64,000 bases of DNA from Mesostigma viride (Eukaryota > Streptophyta > Mesostigmatophyceae > Mesostigmatales > Mesostigmataceae). Each line of letters begins with the position of its first letter. Position 1 is the stretch's first letter. The translations under genes were made by a program, and so were the position numbers. The stretch is taken from positions 1,232,783-1,296,782 of the forward strand of contig RPFO01000041.1 of NCBI GenBank assembly GCA_009746045.1, written 5' to 3'. This document shows, piece after piece, positions 19,069-32,236 of the stretch. The notes beneath the pieces were generated by a model. The model was not told the DNA's origin, did no database searches, and was given only the letters and a program-made list of their open reading frames with translations.

Positions 19069-22000
19069 TCCCCCACTAGTGCAACATGTGGTTTGAGTGG
19101 GGGTATGCAGGCCCACCATCTAGGGTGGGTTATATATGCCAGGGTCTACCAAGGTCCCTTGTGCGCCTTAGCACGTACACCCATATAGGGCTGGTGTGTG
19201 CCACTAATATATCCAAATGAGCTCAGAATGGGCTACAAAGTGGAGGCCATGTTCACCCACACTAGTGCAACATGTGGTTTGAGTGGGGGTATGCAGGCCC
19301 ACCATCTAGGGTGGGTATATATGCCAGGGTCTACCAAGGTCCCTTGTGCGCCTTAGCACGTACACCCATATAGGGCTGGTGTGTGCCACTAATATATCCA
19401 AATGAGCTCAGAATGGGCTACAAAGTGGAGGCCATGTTCACCCACACTAGTGCAACATGTGGTTTGAGTGGGGGTATGCAGGCCCACCATCTAGGGTGGG
19501 TTATATATGCCAGGGTCTACCAAGGTCCCTTGTGCGCCTTAGCACGTACACCCATCTAGGGCTAGGGGTGGTGTATGCCACTAATATATCCTGCTGAGCT
19601 CAGAATGGGCTACAAAGTGGAGGCCATGTTCACCCACACTAGAGCAACATGTGGTGTGAGTGGGGGTATGCAGGCCCACCATCTAGGGTGGCTTATATAT
19701 GCCAGGGACTACAAAGGTCCCTTGTGCGCCTCAGCACGTACACCCATCTAGGGCTAGGGGTGGTGTGTGCCACTAATATATCCAAATGAGCTCAGAATGG
19801 GCTAAAACGTGGAGGCCATGTTCACCCACACTAGGGCAACCTTTGGTTTGAGTGGGGGCGTGCAGGCCTACCATCTAGGGTGGGTCATATATGCCAGGGT
19901 CTACCAAGGTCCCTTGTGCGCCTTAGCACGTACACCCATCTAGGGCTAGGGGTGGTGTGTGCCACTAATATATCCAAATGAGCTCAGAATGGGCTACAAC
20001 GTGGAGGCCATGTTCACCCACACTAGGGCAACATGTGGTTTGAGTGGGGGTATGCAGGCCCACCATCTAGGGTGGGTTATATATGCCAGGGTCTACCAAG
20101 GTCCCTTGTGCGCCTTAGCACGCACACCCATATAGGGCTAGGGGTGGTGCATGCCACTTATACATCCAAATGAGCTCAGAATGGGCTAAAACGTGGAGGC
20201 CATGTTCACCCACACTAGTGCAACATGTGGTGTGAGTGGGGGTATGCAGGCCTACCATCTAGGGTGGGTATATATGCCAGGGTCTACCAAGGTCCCTTGT
20301 GCGCCTTAGCACGTACACCCATCTATAGGGATGGTGCATGCCACTAATATATCCAAATGAGCTCAGAATGGGCTACAACGTGGAGGCCATGTTCACCCAC
20401 ACTAGGGCAACATGTGGTTCAAGTGGGGGTATGCAGGCCCCCCATCTACGGTGGGGTATATATGCCAGAGACTACCAAGGTCCCTTGTGCGCCTTAGCAC
20501 GTACACCCATCTAGGGCTAGGGGTGGTGCATGCCACTAATACATCCAAATGAGCTCAGAATGGGCGAAAACGTGGAGGCCATGTTCACCCACACTAGAGC
20601 AACATGTGGTGTGAGTGGGGGTATGCAGGCCTACCATCTAGGGTGGCTTATATATGCCAGGGACTACAAAGGTCCCTTGTGCGCCTTAGCACGTACACCC
20701 ATATAGGGCTGGTGTGTGCCACTAATATATCCTGCTGAGCTCAGAATGGGCTAAAACGTGGAGGCAATGTTCACCCACACGTGTTCATCATGTGGTTTGA
20801 GTGGGGGTATGCAGGCCCACCATCTAGGGTGGCTTATATATGCCAGGGTCTACCAAGGTCCCTTGTGCGCCTTAGCACGTACACCCATCTAGGGCTAGGG
20901 GTGGTGTGTGCCACTAATATATCCAAATGAGCTCAGAATGGGCTACAACGTGGAGGCCATGTTCACCCACACTAGGGCAACATGTGGTTTGAGTGGGGGT
21001 ATGCAGGCCCACCATCTAGGGTGGGTTATATATGCCAGGGTCTACCAAGGTCCCTTGTGCGCCTTAGCACGCACACCCATATAGGGCTAGGGGTGGTGCA
21101 TGCCACTTATACATCCAAATGAGCTCAGAATGGGCTACAAAGTGGAGGCCATGTTCACCCACACTAGTGCAACATGTGGTGTGAGTGGGGGTATGCAGGC
21201 CTACCATCTAGGGTGGGTATATATGCCAGGGTCTACCAAGGTCCCTTGTGCGCCTTAGCACGTACACCCATCTATAGGGATGGTGCATGCCACTAATATA
21301 TCCAAATGAGCTCAGAATGGGCTACAACGTGGAGGCCATGTTCACCCACACTAGAGCAACATGTGGTTTAAGTGGGGGTATGCAGGCCCCCCATCTACGG
21401 TGGGTTATATATGCCAGAGACTACCAAGGTCCCTTGTGCGCCTTAGCACGTACACCCATCTATAGGGGTGGTGCATGCCACTAATATATCCTGCTGAGCT
21501 CAGAATGGGCTAAAACGTGGAGGCCATGTTCACCCACACTAGAGCAACATGTGGTGTGAGTGGGGGTATGCAGGCTCACCATCTAGGGTGGGTTATATAT
21601 GCCAGGGTCTACCAAGGTCCCTTGTGCGCCTTAGCACGTACACCCATCTAGGGCTAGGGGTGGTGTGTGCCACTAATATATCCAAATGAGCTCAGAATGG
21701 GCTACAACGTGGAGGCCATGTTCACCCACACTAGAGCAACATGTGGTTTAAGTGGGGGTATGCAGGCCCACCATCTAGGGTGGGTATATATGCCAGGGTC
21801 TACCAAGGTCCCTTGTGCGCCTTAGCACGTACACCCATCTAGGGCTAGGGGTGGTGTATGCCACTAATATATCCAAATGAGCTCAGAATGGGCTACAAAG
21901 TGGAGGCAATGTTTACCCACACTAGGGCAACATGTGGTGTGAGTGGGGGTATGCAGGCCCACCATCTAGGGTGGCTTATATATGCCAGGGTCTACCAAGG

Positions 22001-23500
22001 TCCCTTGTGCGCCTTAGCACGTACACCCATCTAGGGCTAGGGGTGGTGTGTGCCACTAATATATCCAAATGAGCTCAGAATGGGCTACAACGTGGAGGCC
22101 ATGTTCACCCACACTAGGGCAACATGCGGTTCAAGTGGGGGTATGCAGGCCCACCATCTAGGGTGGGTTATATATGCCAGTGTCTACCAAGGTCCCTTGT
22201 GCGCCTTAGCACGCACACCCATATAGGGCTAGGGGTGGTGCATGCCACTAATACATCCAAATGAGCTCAGAATGGGCTACAACGTGGAGGCCATGTTCAC
22301 CCACACTAGAGCGACATGTGGTGTGAGTGGGGGTATGCAGGCCCACCATCTAGGGTGGGTTATATATGCCAGGGACTACAAAGGTCCCTTGTGCGCCTTA
22401 GCACGTACACCCATATAGGGGTGGTGTGTGCCACTAATATATCCAAATGAGCTCAGAATGGGCGAAAACGTGGAGGCCATGTTCACCCACACTAGTGCAA
22501 CATGTGGTTCAAGTGGGGGTATGCAGGCCCACCATCTAGGGTGGCTTATATATGCCAGGGTCTACCAAGGTCGCTTGTGCGCCTTAGCACGTACACCCAT
22601 ATAGGGCTGGTGTGTGCCAGTAATATATCCAAATGAGCTCAGAATGGGCTAAAACGTGGAGGCCATGTTCACCCACATTAGTGCAACATGTGGTTTGAGT
22701 GGGGGCGTGCAGGCCTACCATCTAGGGTGGGTTATATATGCCAGGGTCTACCAAGGTCCCTTGTGCGCCTTAGCACGTACGCCCATATAGGGCTAGGGGT
22801 GGTGTATGCCACTAATATATCCAAATGAGCTCAGAATGGGCTACAAAGTGGAGGCCATGTTCATCCACACTAGTGCATCATGTGGTTCAAGTGGGGGTAT
22901 GCAGGCCCACCATCTAGGGTGGGTATATATGCCAGGGACTACCAAGGTCCCTTGTGCGCCTTAGCACGTACACCCATATAGGGCTGGTGTGTGCCACTAA
23001 TATATCCAAATGAGCTCAGAATGGGCTACAAAGTGGAGGCCATGTTCACCCACACTAGGGCAACATGCGGTTCAAGTGGGGGTATGCAGGCCCACCATCT
23101 AGGGTGGCTTATATATGCCAGGGTCTACCAAGGTCCCTTGTGCGCCTTAGCACGTACACCCATCTAGGGCTAGGGGTGGTGTGTGCCACTAATATATCCA
23201 AATGAGCTCAGAATGGGCTACAACGTGGAGGCCATGTTCACCCACACTAGAGCAACATGTGGTGTGAGTGGGGGTATGCAGGCTCACCATCTAGGGTGGG
23301 TTATATATGCCAGGGACTACCAAGGTCCCTTGTGCGCCTTAGCACGTACACCCATCTAGGGCTAGGGGTGGTGTGTGCCACTAATATATCCAAATGAGCT
23401 CAGAATGGGCTACAGCGTGGAGGCCATGTTCACCCACACTAGTGCAACATGTGGTGTGAGTGGGGGTATGCAGGCCCACCATCTAGGGTGGCTTATATAT

Positions 23501-23576
23501 TAAAACTATAATTACTTACAGCAGAGTGAAATCACTCAAACCAAAGCAAACGCCCAGCTATAAACCTATATACAGA
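23501..23576 (-). mobile_element. 76-bp LINE relic 1 with 14-bp target duplication
   Basis: It holds the last 76 bases of the LINE 3' end in reverse orientation, flanked by GGTGGCTTATATAT on both sides (23487-23500 and 23577-23590). Confidence 0.9.
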
Positions 23577-23590
23577 GGTGGCTTATATAT

Positions 23591-24276
23591 ATCAGAATTG
23601 GTATTTGTATTTGCACACTGTCCTCCTGACGGTGGTGCTCGCCATGATTCGGTCGGTTTTCCCCCACGCGAACATCCGGTCCGAGGATGCGGATGGCGCT
23701 GCCTTCTATTCCCCCAACCACCGGCCTGACATCGTGGTGCTGGACTTTGAGGGGGGTGGCCGGCATCTGCTTATTGACGTTTCGGTGGCGCGGCCCTTGG
23801 CTCTTAGCCACGTGGCTGGGGCCTCCCTCACGGCAGGTTACACGGCGGACCGGGCGGAGCGGGCCAAGCTCCTGGCCTACGGCGACGTCGGGCACCATCG
23901 TGTGGTGCCCTTTGTCCTGGAGGAGTTTGGGGCCATGGGGCCCCTGACCTCCGCCTTCTTCAAGGAGTGTTGCCGGCTCCGGGAGGACCGGCTGGACCTG
24001 GAGGGCCAGCGGGCCCCATGGTCGGCGCGGACCTGGACGTCATATTGGCGTCAGCGCTTGTCGGTGGCGCTGACTCGGGCCATGGCGGACATCATGCTCC
24101 GCCGTACGCGGGCTGATTTTGCGGTGCAGCAGGGCTATTAGGTTCCTCCCGTTAGGCGTTTCCATTGGTCTTATCGTAGTATAGAGCTTTGACATGGCTC
24201 TGTATATAGGTTTATAGCTGGGCGTTTGCTTTGGTTTGAGTGATTTCACTCTGCTGTAAGTAATTATATTTTTAAT
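23591..24276 (+). mobile_element. LINE-C: 5'-truncated LINE copy, plus strand
   Basis: It starts at ATCAGAATTGG inside the endonuclease region and ends with the family 3' terminus against ATATATGCCAGG. It entered the TATATAT at the right flank of relic 1. Confidence 0.88.
23593..24141 (+). pseudogene. LINE-C coding fragment: restriction-like endonuclease domain
   Basis: About 182 codons run from QNWYLYLH through RPDIVVLD and LLIDVSV to FAVQQGY and TAG without a stop. The CCHC finger and RT are missing because of 5' truncation. An in-frame start exists only by chance in adjoining sequence, so expression is unlikely. Confidence 0.75.
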
Positions 24277-27195
24277 ATATATGCCAGGGTCTACCAAGGT
24301 CTCTTGTGCGCCTTAGCACGTACACCCATGTAGGGGTGGTGTGTGCCACTAATATATCCAAATGAGCTCAGAATGGGCTATAAAGTGGAGGCCATGTTCA
24401 CCCACACTAGGGCAACATGTGGTTTGAGTGGGGGTATGCAGGCCCACCATCTAGGGTGGGTTATATATGCCAGGGTCTACCAAGGTCCCTTGTGCGCCTT
24501 AGCACGTACACCCATATAGGGCTGGTGTGTGCCACTAAACAGAATGGGCTACAAAGTGGAGGCCATGTTCACCCACACTAGTGCAACATGTGGTGTGAGT
24601 GGGGGTATGCAGGCCTACCATCTAGGGTGGGTATATATGCCAGGGTCTACCAAGGTCCCTTGTGCGCCTTAGCACGTACACCCATCTATAGGGATGGTGC
24701 ATGCCACTAATATATCCAAATGAGCTCAGAATGGGCTACAACGTGGAGGCCATGTTCACCCACACTAGGGCAACATGTGGTTTAAGTGGGGGTATGCAGG
24801 CCCCCCATCTACGGTGGGTTATATATGCCAGAGACTACCAAGGTCCCTTGTGCGCCTTAGCACGTACACCCATCTATAGGGGTGGTGCATGCCACTAATA
24901 TATCCTGCTGAGCTCAGAATGGGCTAAAACGTGGAGGCCATGTTCACCCACACTAGAGCAACATGTGGTGTGAGTGGGGGTATGCAGGCTCACCATCTAG
25001 GGTGGGTTATATATGCCAGGGTCTACCAAGGTCCCTTGTGCGCCTTAGCACGTACACCCATCTAGGGCTAGGGGTGGTGTGTGCCACTAATATATCCAAA
25101 TGAGCTCAGAATGGGCTACAACGTGGAGGCCATGTTCACCCACACTAGAGCAACATGTGGTTCAAGTGGGGGTATGCAGGCCCACCATCTAGGGTGGGTA
25201 TATATGCCAGGGTCTACCAAGGTCCCTTGTGCGCCTTAGCACGTACACCCATCTAGGGCTAGGGGTGGTGTATGCCACTAATATATCCAAATGAGCTCAG
25301 AATGGGCTACAACGTGGAGGCCATGTTCACCCACACTAGAGCAACATGTGGTTCAAGTGGGGGTATGCAGGCCCACCATCTAGGGTGGGTATATATGCCA
25401 GGGTCTACCAAGGTCCCTTGTGCGCCTTAGCACGTACACCCATCTAGGGCTAGGGGTGGTGTATGCCACTAATATATCCAAATGAGCTCAGAATGGGCTA
25501 CAAAGTGGAGGCAATGTTTACCCACACTAGGGCAACATGTGGTGTGAGTGGGGGTATGCAGGCCCACCATCTAGGGTGGCTTATATATGCCAGGGTCTAC
25601 CAAGGTCCCTTGTGCGCCTTAGCACGTACACCCATCTAGGGCTAGGGGTGGTGTGTGCCACTAATATATCCAAATGAGCTCAGAATGGGCTACAACGTGG
25701 AGGCCATGTTCACCCACACTAGGGCAACATGCGGTTCAAGTGGGGGTATGCAGGCCCACCATCTAGGGTGGGTTATATATGCCAGTGTCTACCAAGGTCC
25801 CTTGTGCGCCTTAGCACGTACACCCATATAGGGCTAGGGGTGGTGCATGCCACTAATACATCCAAATGAGCTCAGAATGGGCTACAACGTGGAGGCCATG
25901 TTCACCCACACTAGAGCGACATGTGGTGTGAGTGGGGGTATGCAGGCCCACCATCTAGGGTGGGTTATATATGCCAGGGACTACAAAGGTCCCTTGTGCG
26001 CCTTAGCACGTACACCCATATAGGGGTGGTGTGTGCCACTAATATATCCAAATGAGCTCAGAATGGGCGAAAACGTGGAGGCCATGTTCACCCACACTAG
26101 GGCATCATGTGGTTCAAGTGGGGGTATGCAGGCCCACCATCTAGGGTGGCTTATATATGCCAGGGTCTACCAAGGTCGCTTGTGCGCCTTAGCACGTACA
26201 CCCATATAGGGCTGGTGTGTGCCAGTAATATATCCAAATGAGCTCAGAATGGGCTAAAACGTGGAGGCCATGTTCACCCACATTAGTGCAACATGTGGTT
26301 TGAGTGGGGGCGTGCAGGCCTACCATCTAGGGTGGGTTATATATGCCAGGGTCTACCAAGGTCCCTTGTGCGCCTTAGCACGTACGCCCATATAGGGCTA
26401 GGGGTGGTGTATGCCACTAATGAATCCTGCTGAGCTCAGAATGGGCTACAAAGTGGAGGCCATGTTCATCCACACTAGTGCATCATGTGGTTCAAGTGGG
26501 GGTATGCAGGCCCACCATCTAGGGTGGGTATATATGCCAGGGACTACCAAGGTCCCTTGTGCGCCTTAGCACGTACACCCATATAGGGCTGGTGTGTGCC
26601 ACTAATATATCCAAATGAGCTCAGAATGGGCTACAAAGTGGAGGCCATGTTCACCCACACTAGGGCAACATGCGGTTCAAGTGGGGGTATGCAGGCCCAC
26701 CATCTAGGGTGGGTTATATATGCCAGGGTCTACCAAGGTCCCTTGTGCGCCTTAGCACGTACACCCATCTAGGGCTAGGGGTGGTGTGTGCCACTAATAT
26801 ATCCAAATGAGCTCAGAATGGGCTACAACGTGGAGGCCATGTTCACCCACACTAGAGCAACATGTGGTGTGAGTGGGGGTATGCAGGCTCACCATCTAGG
26901 GTGGGTTATATATGCCAGGGACTACCAAGGTCCCTTGTGCGCCTTAGCACGTACACCCATCTAGGGCTAGGGGTGGTGTGTGCCACTAATATATCCAAAT
27001 GAGCTCAGAATGGGCTACAGCGTGGAGGCCATGTTCACCCACACTAGTGCAACATGTGGTGTGAGTGGGGGTATGCAGGCCCACCATCTAGGGTGGCTTA
27101 TATATTAAAACTATAATTACTTACAGCAGAGTGAAATCACTCAAACCAAAGCAAACGCCCAGCTATAAACCTATATACAGAGGTGGCTTATATAT
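24277..27195 (-). repeat. 2.9-kb higher-order block (15 monomers plus relic)
   Basis: The series of monomer variants ending in a 76-bp relic recurs from 27196 (offset 2928 bp at 24701/27629 and 33213/36141). The first block of each super-repeat has lost 15 bases at CACTAAACAGAATGG (near 24536 and 33048). The block ending at 23501 is an older version of the same unit. Confidence 0.8.
27106..27181 (-). mobile_element. 76-bp LINE relic 2 with target duplication
   Basis: It has the same 76 bases and the same GGTGGCTTATATAT flanks (27092-27105 and 27182-27195) as relic 1, so it is an array-amplified copy. Confidence 0.9.
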
Positions 27196-29957
27196 GCCAG
27201 GGTCTACCAAGGTCTCTTGTGCGCCTTAGCACGTACACCCATGTAGGGGTGGTGTGTGCCACTAATATATCCAAATGAGCTCAGAATGGGCTATAAAGTG
27301 GAGGCCATGTTCACCCACACTAGGGCAACATGTGGTTTGAGTGGGGGTATGCAGGCCCACCATCTAGGGTGGGTTATATATGCCAGGGTCTACCAAGGTC
27401 CCTTGTGCGCCTTAGCACGTACACCCATATAGGGCTGGTGTGTGCCACTAATATATCCAAATGAGCTCAGAATGGGCTACAAAGTGGAGGCCATGTTCAC
27501 CCACACTAGTGCAACATGTGGTGTGAGTGGGGGTATGCAGGCCTACCATCTAGGGTGGGTATATATGCCAGGGTCTACCAAGGTCCCTTGTGCGCCTTAG
27601 CACGTACACCCATCTATAGGGATGGTGCATGCCACTAATATATCCAAATGAGCTCAGAATGGGCTACAACGTGGAGGCCATGTTCACCCACACTAGGGCA
27701 ACATGTGGTTTAAGTGGGGGTATGCAGGCCCCCCATCTACGGTGGGTTATATATGCCAGAGACTACCAAGGTCCCTTGTGCGCCTTAGCACGTACACCCA
27801 TCTATAGGGGTGGTGCATGCCACTAATATATCCTGCTGAGCTCAGAATGGGCTAAAACGTGGAGGCCATGTTCACCCACACTAGAGCAACATGTGGTGTG
27901 AGTGGGGGTATGCAGGCTCACCATCTAGGGTGGGTTATATATGCCAGGGTCTACCAAGGTCCCTTGTGCGCCTTAGCACGTACACCCATCTAGGGCTAGG
28001 GGTGGTGTGTGCCACTAATATATCCAAATGAGCTCAGAATGGGCTACAACGTGGAGGCCATGTTCACCCACACTAGAGCAACATGTGGTTCAAGTGGGGG
28101 TATGCAGGCCCACCATCTAGGGTGGGTATATATGCCAGGGTCTACCAAGGTCCCTTGTGCGCCTTAGCACGTACACCCATCTAGGGCTAGGGGTGGTGTA
28201 TGCCACTAATATATCCAAATGAGCTCAGAATGGGCTACAACGTGGAGGCCATGTTCACCCACACTAGAGCAACATGTGGTTCAAGTGGGGGTATGCAGGC
28301 CCACCATCTAGGGTGGGTATATATGCCAGGGTCTACCAAGGTCCCTTGTGCGCCTTAGCACGTACACCCATCTAGGGCTAGGGGTGGTGTATGCCACTAA
28401 TATATCCAAATGAGCTCAGAATGGGCTACAAAGTGGAGGCAATGTTTACCCACACTAGGGCAACATGTGGTGTGAGTGGGGGTATGCAGGCCCACCATCT
28501 AGGGTGGCTTATATATGCCAGGGTCTACCAAGGTCCCTTGTGCGCCTTAGCACGTACACCCATCTAGGGCTAGGGGTGGTGTGTGCCACTAATATATCCA
28601 AATGAGCTCAGAATGGGCTACAACGTGGAGGCCATGTTCACTTACACTAGGGCAACATGCGGTTCAAGTGGGGGTATGCAGGCCCACCATCTAGGGTGGG
28701 TTATATATGCCAGTGTCTACCAAGGTCCCTTGTGCGCCTTAGCACGTACACCCATATAGGGCTAGGGGTGGTGCATGCCACTAATACATCCAAATGAGCT
28801 CAGAATGGGCTACAACGTGGAGGCCATGTTCACCCACACTAGAGCGACATGTGGTGTGAGTGGGGGTATGCAGGCCCACCATCTAGGGTGGGTTATATAT
28901 GCCAGGGACTACAAAGGTCCCTTGTGCGCCTTAGCACGTACACCCATATAGGGGTGGTGTGTGCCACTAATATATCCAAATGAGCTCAGAATGGGCGAAA
29001 ACGTGGAGGCCATGTTCACCCACACTAGGGCATCATGTGGTTCAAGTGGGGGTATGCAGGCCCACCATCTAGGGTGGCTTATATATGCCAGGGTCTACCA
29101 AGGTCGCTTGTGCGCCTTAGCACGTACACCCATATAGGGCTGGTGTGTGCCAGTAATATATCCAAATGAGCTCAGAATGGGCTAAAACGTGGAGGCCATG
29201 TTCACCCACATTAGTGCAACATGTGGTTTGAGTGGGGGCGTGCAGGCCTACCATCTAGGGTGGGTTATATATGCCAGGGTCTACCAAGGTCCCTTGTGCG
29301 CCTTAGCACGTACGCCCATATAGGGCTAGGGGTGGTGTATGCCACTAATGAATCCTGCTGAGCTCAGAATGGGCTACAATTATATATGCCAGGGACTACC
29401 AAGGTCCCTTGTGCGCCTTAGCACGTACACCCATATAGGGCTGGTGTGTGCCACTAATATATCCAAATGAGCTCAGAATGGGCTACAAAGTGGAGGCCAT
29501 GTTCACCCAAACTAGGGCAACATGCGGTTCAAGTGGGGGTATGCAGGCCCACCATCTAGGGTGGGTTATATATGCCAGGGTCTACCAAGGTCCCTTGTGC
29601 GCCTTAGCACGTACACCCATCTAGGGCTAGGGGTGGTGTGTGCCACTAATATATCCAAATGAGCTCAGAATGGGCTACAACGTGGAGGCCATGTTCACCC
29701 ACACTAGAGCAACATGTGGTGTGAGTGGGGGTATGCAGGCTCACCATCTAGGGTGGGTTATATATGCCAGGGACTACCAAGGTCCCTTGTGCGCCTTAGC
29801 ACGTACACCCATCTAGGGCTAGGGGTGGTGTGTGCCACTAATATATCCAAATGAGCTCAGAATGGGCTACAGCGTGGAGGCCATGTTCACCCACACTAGT
29901 GCAACATGTGGTGTGAGTGGGGGTATGCAGGCCCACCATCTAGGGTGGCTTATATAT

Positions 29958-30030
29958 TAAAACTATAATTACTTACAGCAGAGTGAAATCACTCAAACCA
30001 AAGCAAACGCCCAGCTATAAACCTATATAT
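29958..30030 (-). mobile_element. LINE relic 3, split by LINE-D
   Basis: The relic sequence is interrupted at its own CCTATATA by LINE-D. Its last bases (ACAGA) reappear after 32027, followed by the right-hand GGTGGCTTATATAT. Confidence 0.88.
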
Positions 30031-32016
30031 TAAAAATATAATTACTTACAGCAGAGTGAAATCACTCAAACCAAAGCAAACGCCCAGCTATAAACCTATA
30101 TACAGAGCCATGTCAAAGCTCTATACTACGATAAGACCAATGGAAACGCCTAACGGGAGGAACCTAATAGCCCTGCTGCACCGCAAAATCAGCCCGCGTA
30201 CGGCGGAGCATGATGTCCGCCATGGCCCGAGTCAGCGCCACCGACAAGCGCTGACGCCAATATGACGTCCAGGTCCGCGCCGACCATGGGGCCCGCTGGC
30301 CCTCCAGGTCCAGCCGGTCCTCCCGGAGCCGGCAACACTCCTTGAAGAAGGCGGAGGTCAGGGGCCCCATGGCCCCAAACTCCTCCAGGACAAAGGGCAC
30401 CACACGATGGTGCCCGACGTCGCCGTAGGCCAGGAGCTTGGCCCGCTCCGCCCGGTCCGCCGTGTAACCTGCCGTGAGGGAGGCCCCAGCCACGTGGCTA
30501 AGAGCCAAGGGCCGCGCCACCGAAACGTCAATAAGCAGATGCCGGCCACCCCCCTCAAAGTCCAGCACCACGATGTCAGGCCGGTGGTTGGGGGAATAGA
30601 AGGCAGCGCCATCCGCATCCTCGGACCGGATGTTCGCGTGGGGGAAAACCGACCGAATCATGGCGAGCACCACCGTCAGGAGGACAGTGTGCAAATACAA
30701 ATACCAATTCTGATTCTGTTGGCCCCCCATGCAGGCAAGGTAGTGAGTCCCCGTGGGATCCAGCGGCTGCCCACAGCTACCACAAGGCCGCCCGGCCGGA
30801 ACAAGAGGCTGCGGGGCAAATAGCTGGTGCCGGAGCGCCACCGAGTAGTGGCTGGGAGCCAAGGCGAATGGGGGGGCCATGGGAAGAGCACGAAGGTACG
30901 CCGAGCCCACACTCCGCAAGGAAAGCGAGAACAGCCACGCACGTCCCTGGGCGTTGAGGTCCGCGAAAAGAGCAATCCAATCAGCCGTGTGCAGAATACC
31001 CGCGTAGGTTTTCTGGTGTTTATCGATGACGCGAGCAGGGAATGCGGCGGGAGATTGAACGGAGGCGACCGAGGGAGTGCCGCGAGGGAGGTGGCGCTGT
31101 ACCGCCTGAGCGGCACGGACCGGAGAACAGGCCTGCTGGATCTCAGCATAGGCCTCCTGGATGGCGGTGACGAAGGGCAAAGGGCTGCTGGGGTCCAGGA
31201 GGTCAGGCGCTGCCGTTGCCAAAAGGGGCAGGAGCCGGCAGCTTTCCGCCCACGACTGAGCGACGGAGCCCAAAAAGGCTGCTGGGGCCAGCCGGGCGGC
31301 ACGAGTCAGACCGCAGCCACCCATCCGTGCAGGCAGGGAGGCAATGCGAATAGCATGTGGCGGGAGGTCGGGGCCCGGGACCAGCTGCGCCAAGGCCGAC
31401 TGGATGCGTTCGTCGTGGCCCTCGGCGGCCAGCCGGACCTGAGACGGAAGAGCGCCCCGGAGCCAGTGAACGACGCGAGGGTGAGCGCAAAACCACAGAA
31501 GCAGACCCTTGGTCTGCGAATCATGAAGGCGCGCAATCAAGGGCAGTACCTCAGTGCGTGCCTCGAGGGCGGCCCGCAGAGCATCGATGACAAACGCGGG
31601 GTCGCCAACCGGAACGCCGAGGACATCCAACCCATGGAGGCGCTCGTCCCGGCCCAAGAGCTGGGGCGGAAAGCCGGAGCAATCACCTTGGGGCGAGTAC
31701 ACCGCGCACTTGGCAAGGGTCAACTGGAGGTTGATGTCGGCCACCGCGGTCTGCAGTGCCAGCAGAGCCGCGGTGGTGTCCGGCACAGGGCCCAGCAGGT
31801 AGATATCATCCAAGTAGGCCTGAATAGCGACCGCCGGGTGGGCAGCATGGACCGCTTGGAGGCAACCCTGGAGGGGGGCGGCAAAGTACAGGGGTCCCAG
31901 GGGGTCCCCTTGCTGGGTGCCCGACCGCGACAGCAGGCCGCCGCGAGTGCCGTCCTCCATGATGTGAACCAGTTGGCCGGGCTGGCCGTAGCACACGGCT
32001 GTCCAAGCGTACAAGT
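30031..32016 (-). mobile_element. LINE-D: longest LINE copy, nested in relic 3, minus strand
   Basis: This copy of about 1986 bp is flanked by the 12-bp duplication TAAACCTATATA (30018-30029 and 32016-32027, one base shared with the element end). It is 5'-truncated inside RT. The insertion used TATATA inside an older relic of the same family. LINE-F is its duplicate. Confidence 0.92.
30164..32014 (-). CDS. LINE-D ORF: RT (partial), CCHC finger, restriction-like endonuclease
   Basis: An uninterrupted frame of about 616 codons runs to TAG but has no upstream ATG, because the 5' end was lost at insertion. Numbered from its first codon, it has the RT motifs SGTQQGDPLGP (about 31-41) and AYLDDIYLLG (about 66-75), LPARMGGCGL near 230, the CCHC finger CGSCGQPLDPTGTHYLAC near 410, and the RPDIVVLD/LLIDVSV core near 463-484. 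This is the layout of LINEs that nick the target with a C-terminal restriction-like endonuclease and prime reverse transcription there (R2-like classes). The N-terminal half, including the fingers, is missing. It shows what the active parent encoded but is itself dead. Confidence 0.85.
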   Translation of the reverse strand: MYAWTAVCYGQPGQLVHIMEDGTRGGLLSRSGTQQGDPLGPLYFAAPLQGCLQAVHAAHPAVAIQAYLDDIYLLGPVPDTTAALLALQTAVADINLQLTLAKCAVYSPQGDCSGFPPQLLGRDERLHGLDVLGVPVGDPAFVIDALRAALEARTEVLPLIARLHDSQTKGLLLWFCAHPRVVHWLRGALPSQVRLAAEGHDERIQSALAQLVPGPDLPPHAIRIASLPARMGGCGLTRAARLAPAAFLGSVAQSWAESCRLLPLLATAAPDLLDPSSPLPFVTAIQEAYAEIQQACSPVRAAQAVQRHLPRGTPSVASVQSPAAFPARVIDKHQKTYAGILHTADWIALFADLNAQGRAWLFSLSLRSVGSAYLRALPMAPPFALAPSHYSVALRHQLFAPQPLVPAGRPCGSCGQPLDPTGTHYLACMGGQQNQNWYLYLHTVLLTVVLAMIRSVFPHANIRSEDADGAAFYSPNHRPDIVVLDFEGGGRHLLIDVSVARPLALSHVAGASLTAGYTADRAERAKLLAYGDVGHHRVVPFVLEEFGAMGPLTSAFFKECCRLREDRLDLEGQRAPWSARTWTSYWRQRLSVALTRAMADIMLRRTRADFAVQQGY

Positions 32017-32236
32017 AAACCTATATACAGAGGTGGCTTATATATGCCAGGGTCTACCAAGGTCTCTTGTGCGCCTTAGCACGTACACCCATGTAGGGGT
32101 GGTGTGTGCCACTAATATATCCAAATGAGCTCAGAATGGGCTATAAAGTGGAGGCCATGTTCACCCACACTAGGGCAACATGTGGTTTGAGTGGGGGTAT
32201 GCAGGCCCACCATCTAGGGTGGGTTATATATGCCAG

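Noticed and set aside
30827-32128. 433-codon plus-strand ORF opposite LINE-D (and a similar one at 39415-40554)
   Set aside because: It is the antisense of a GC-rich RT coding region with real RT, CCHC and endonuclease motifs on the other strand. The antisense frame has no domain.
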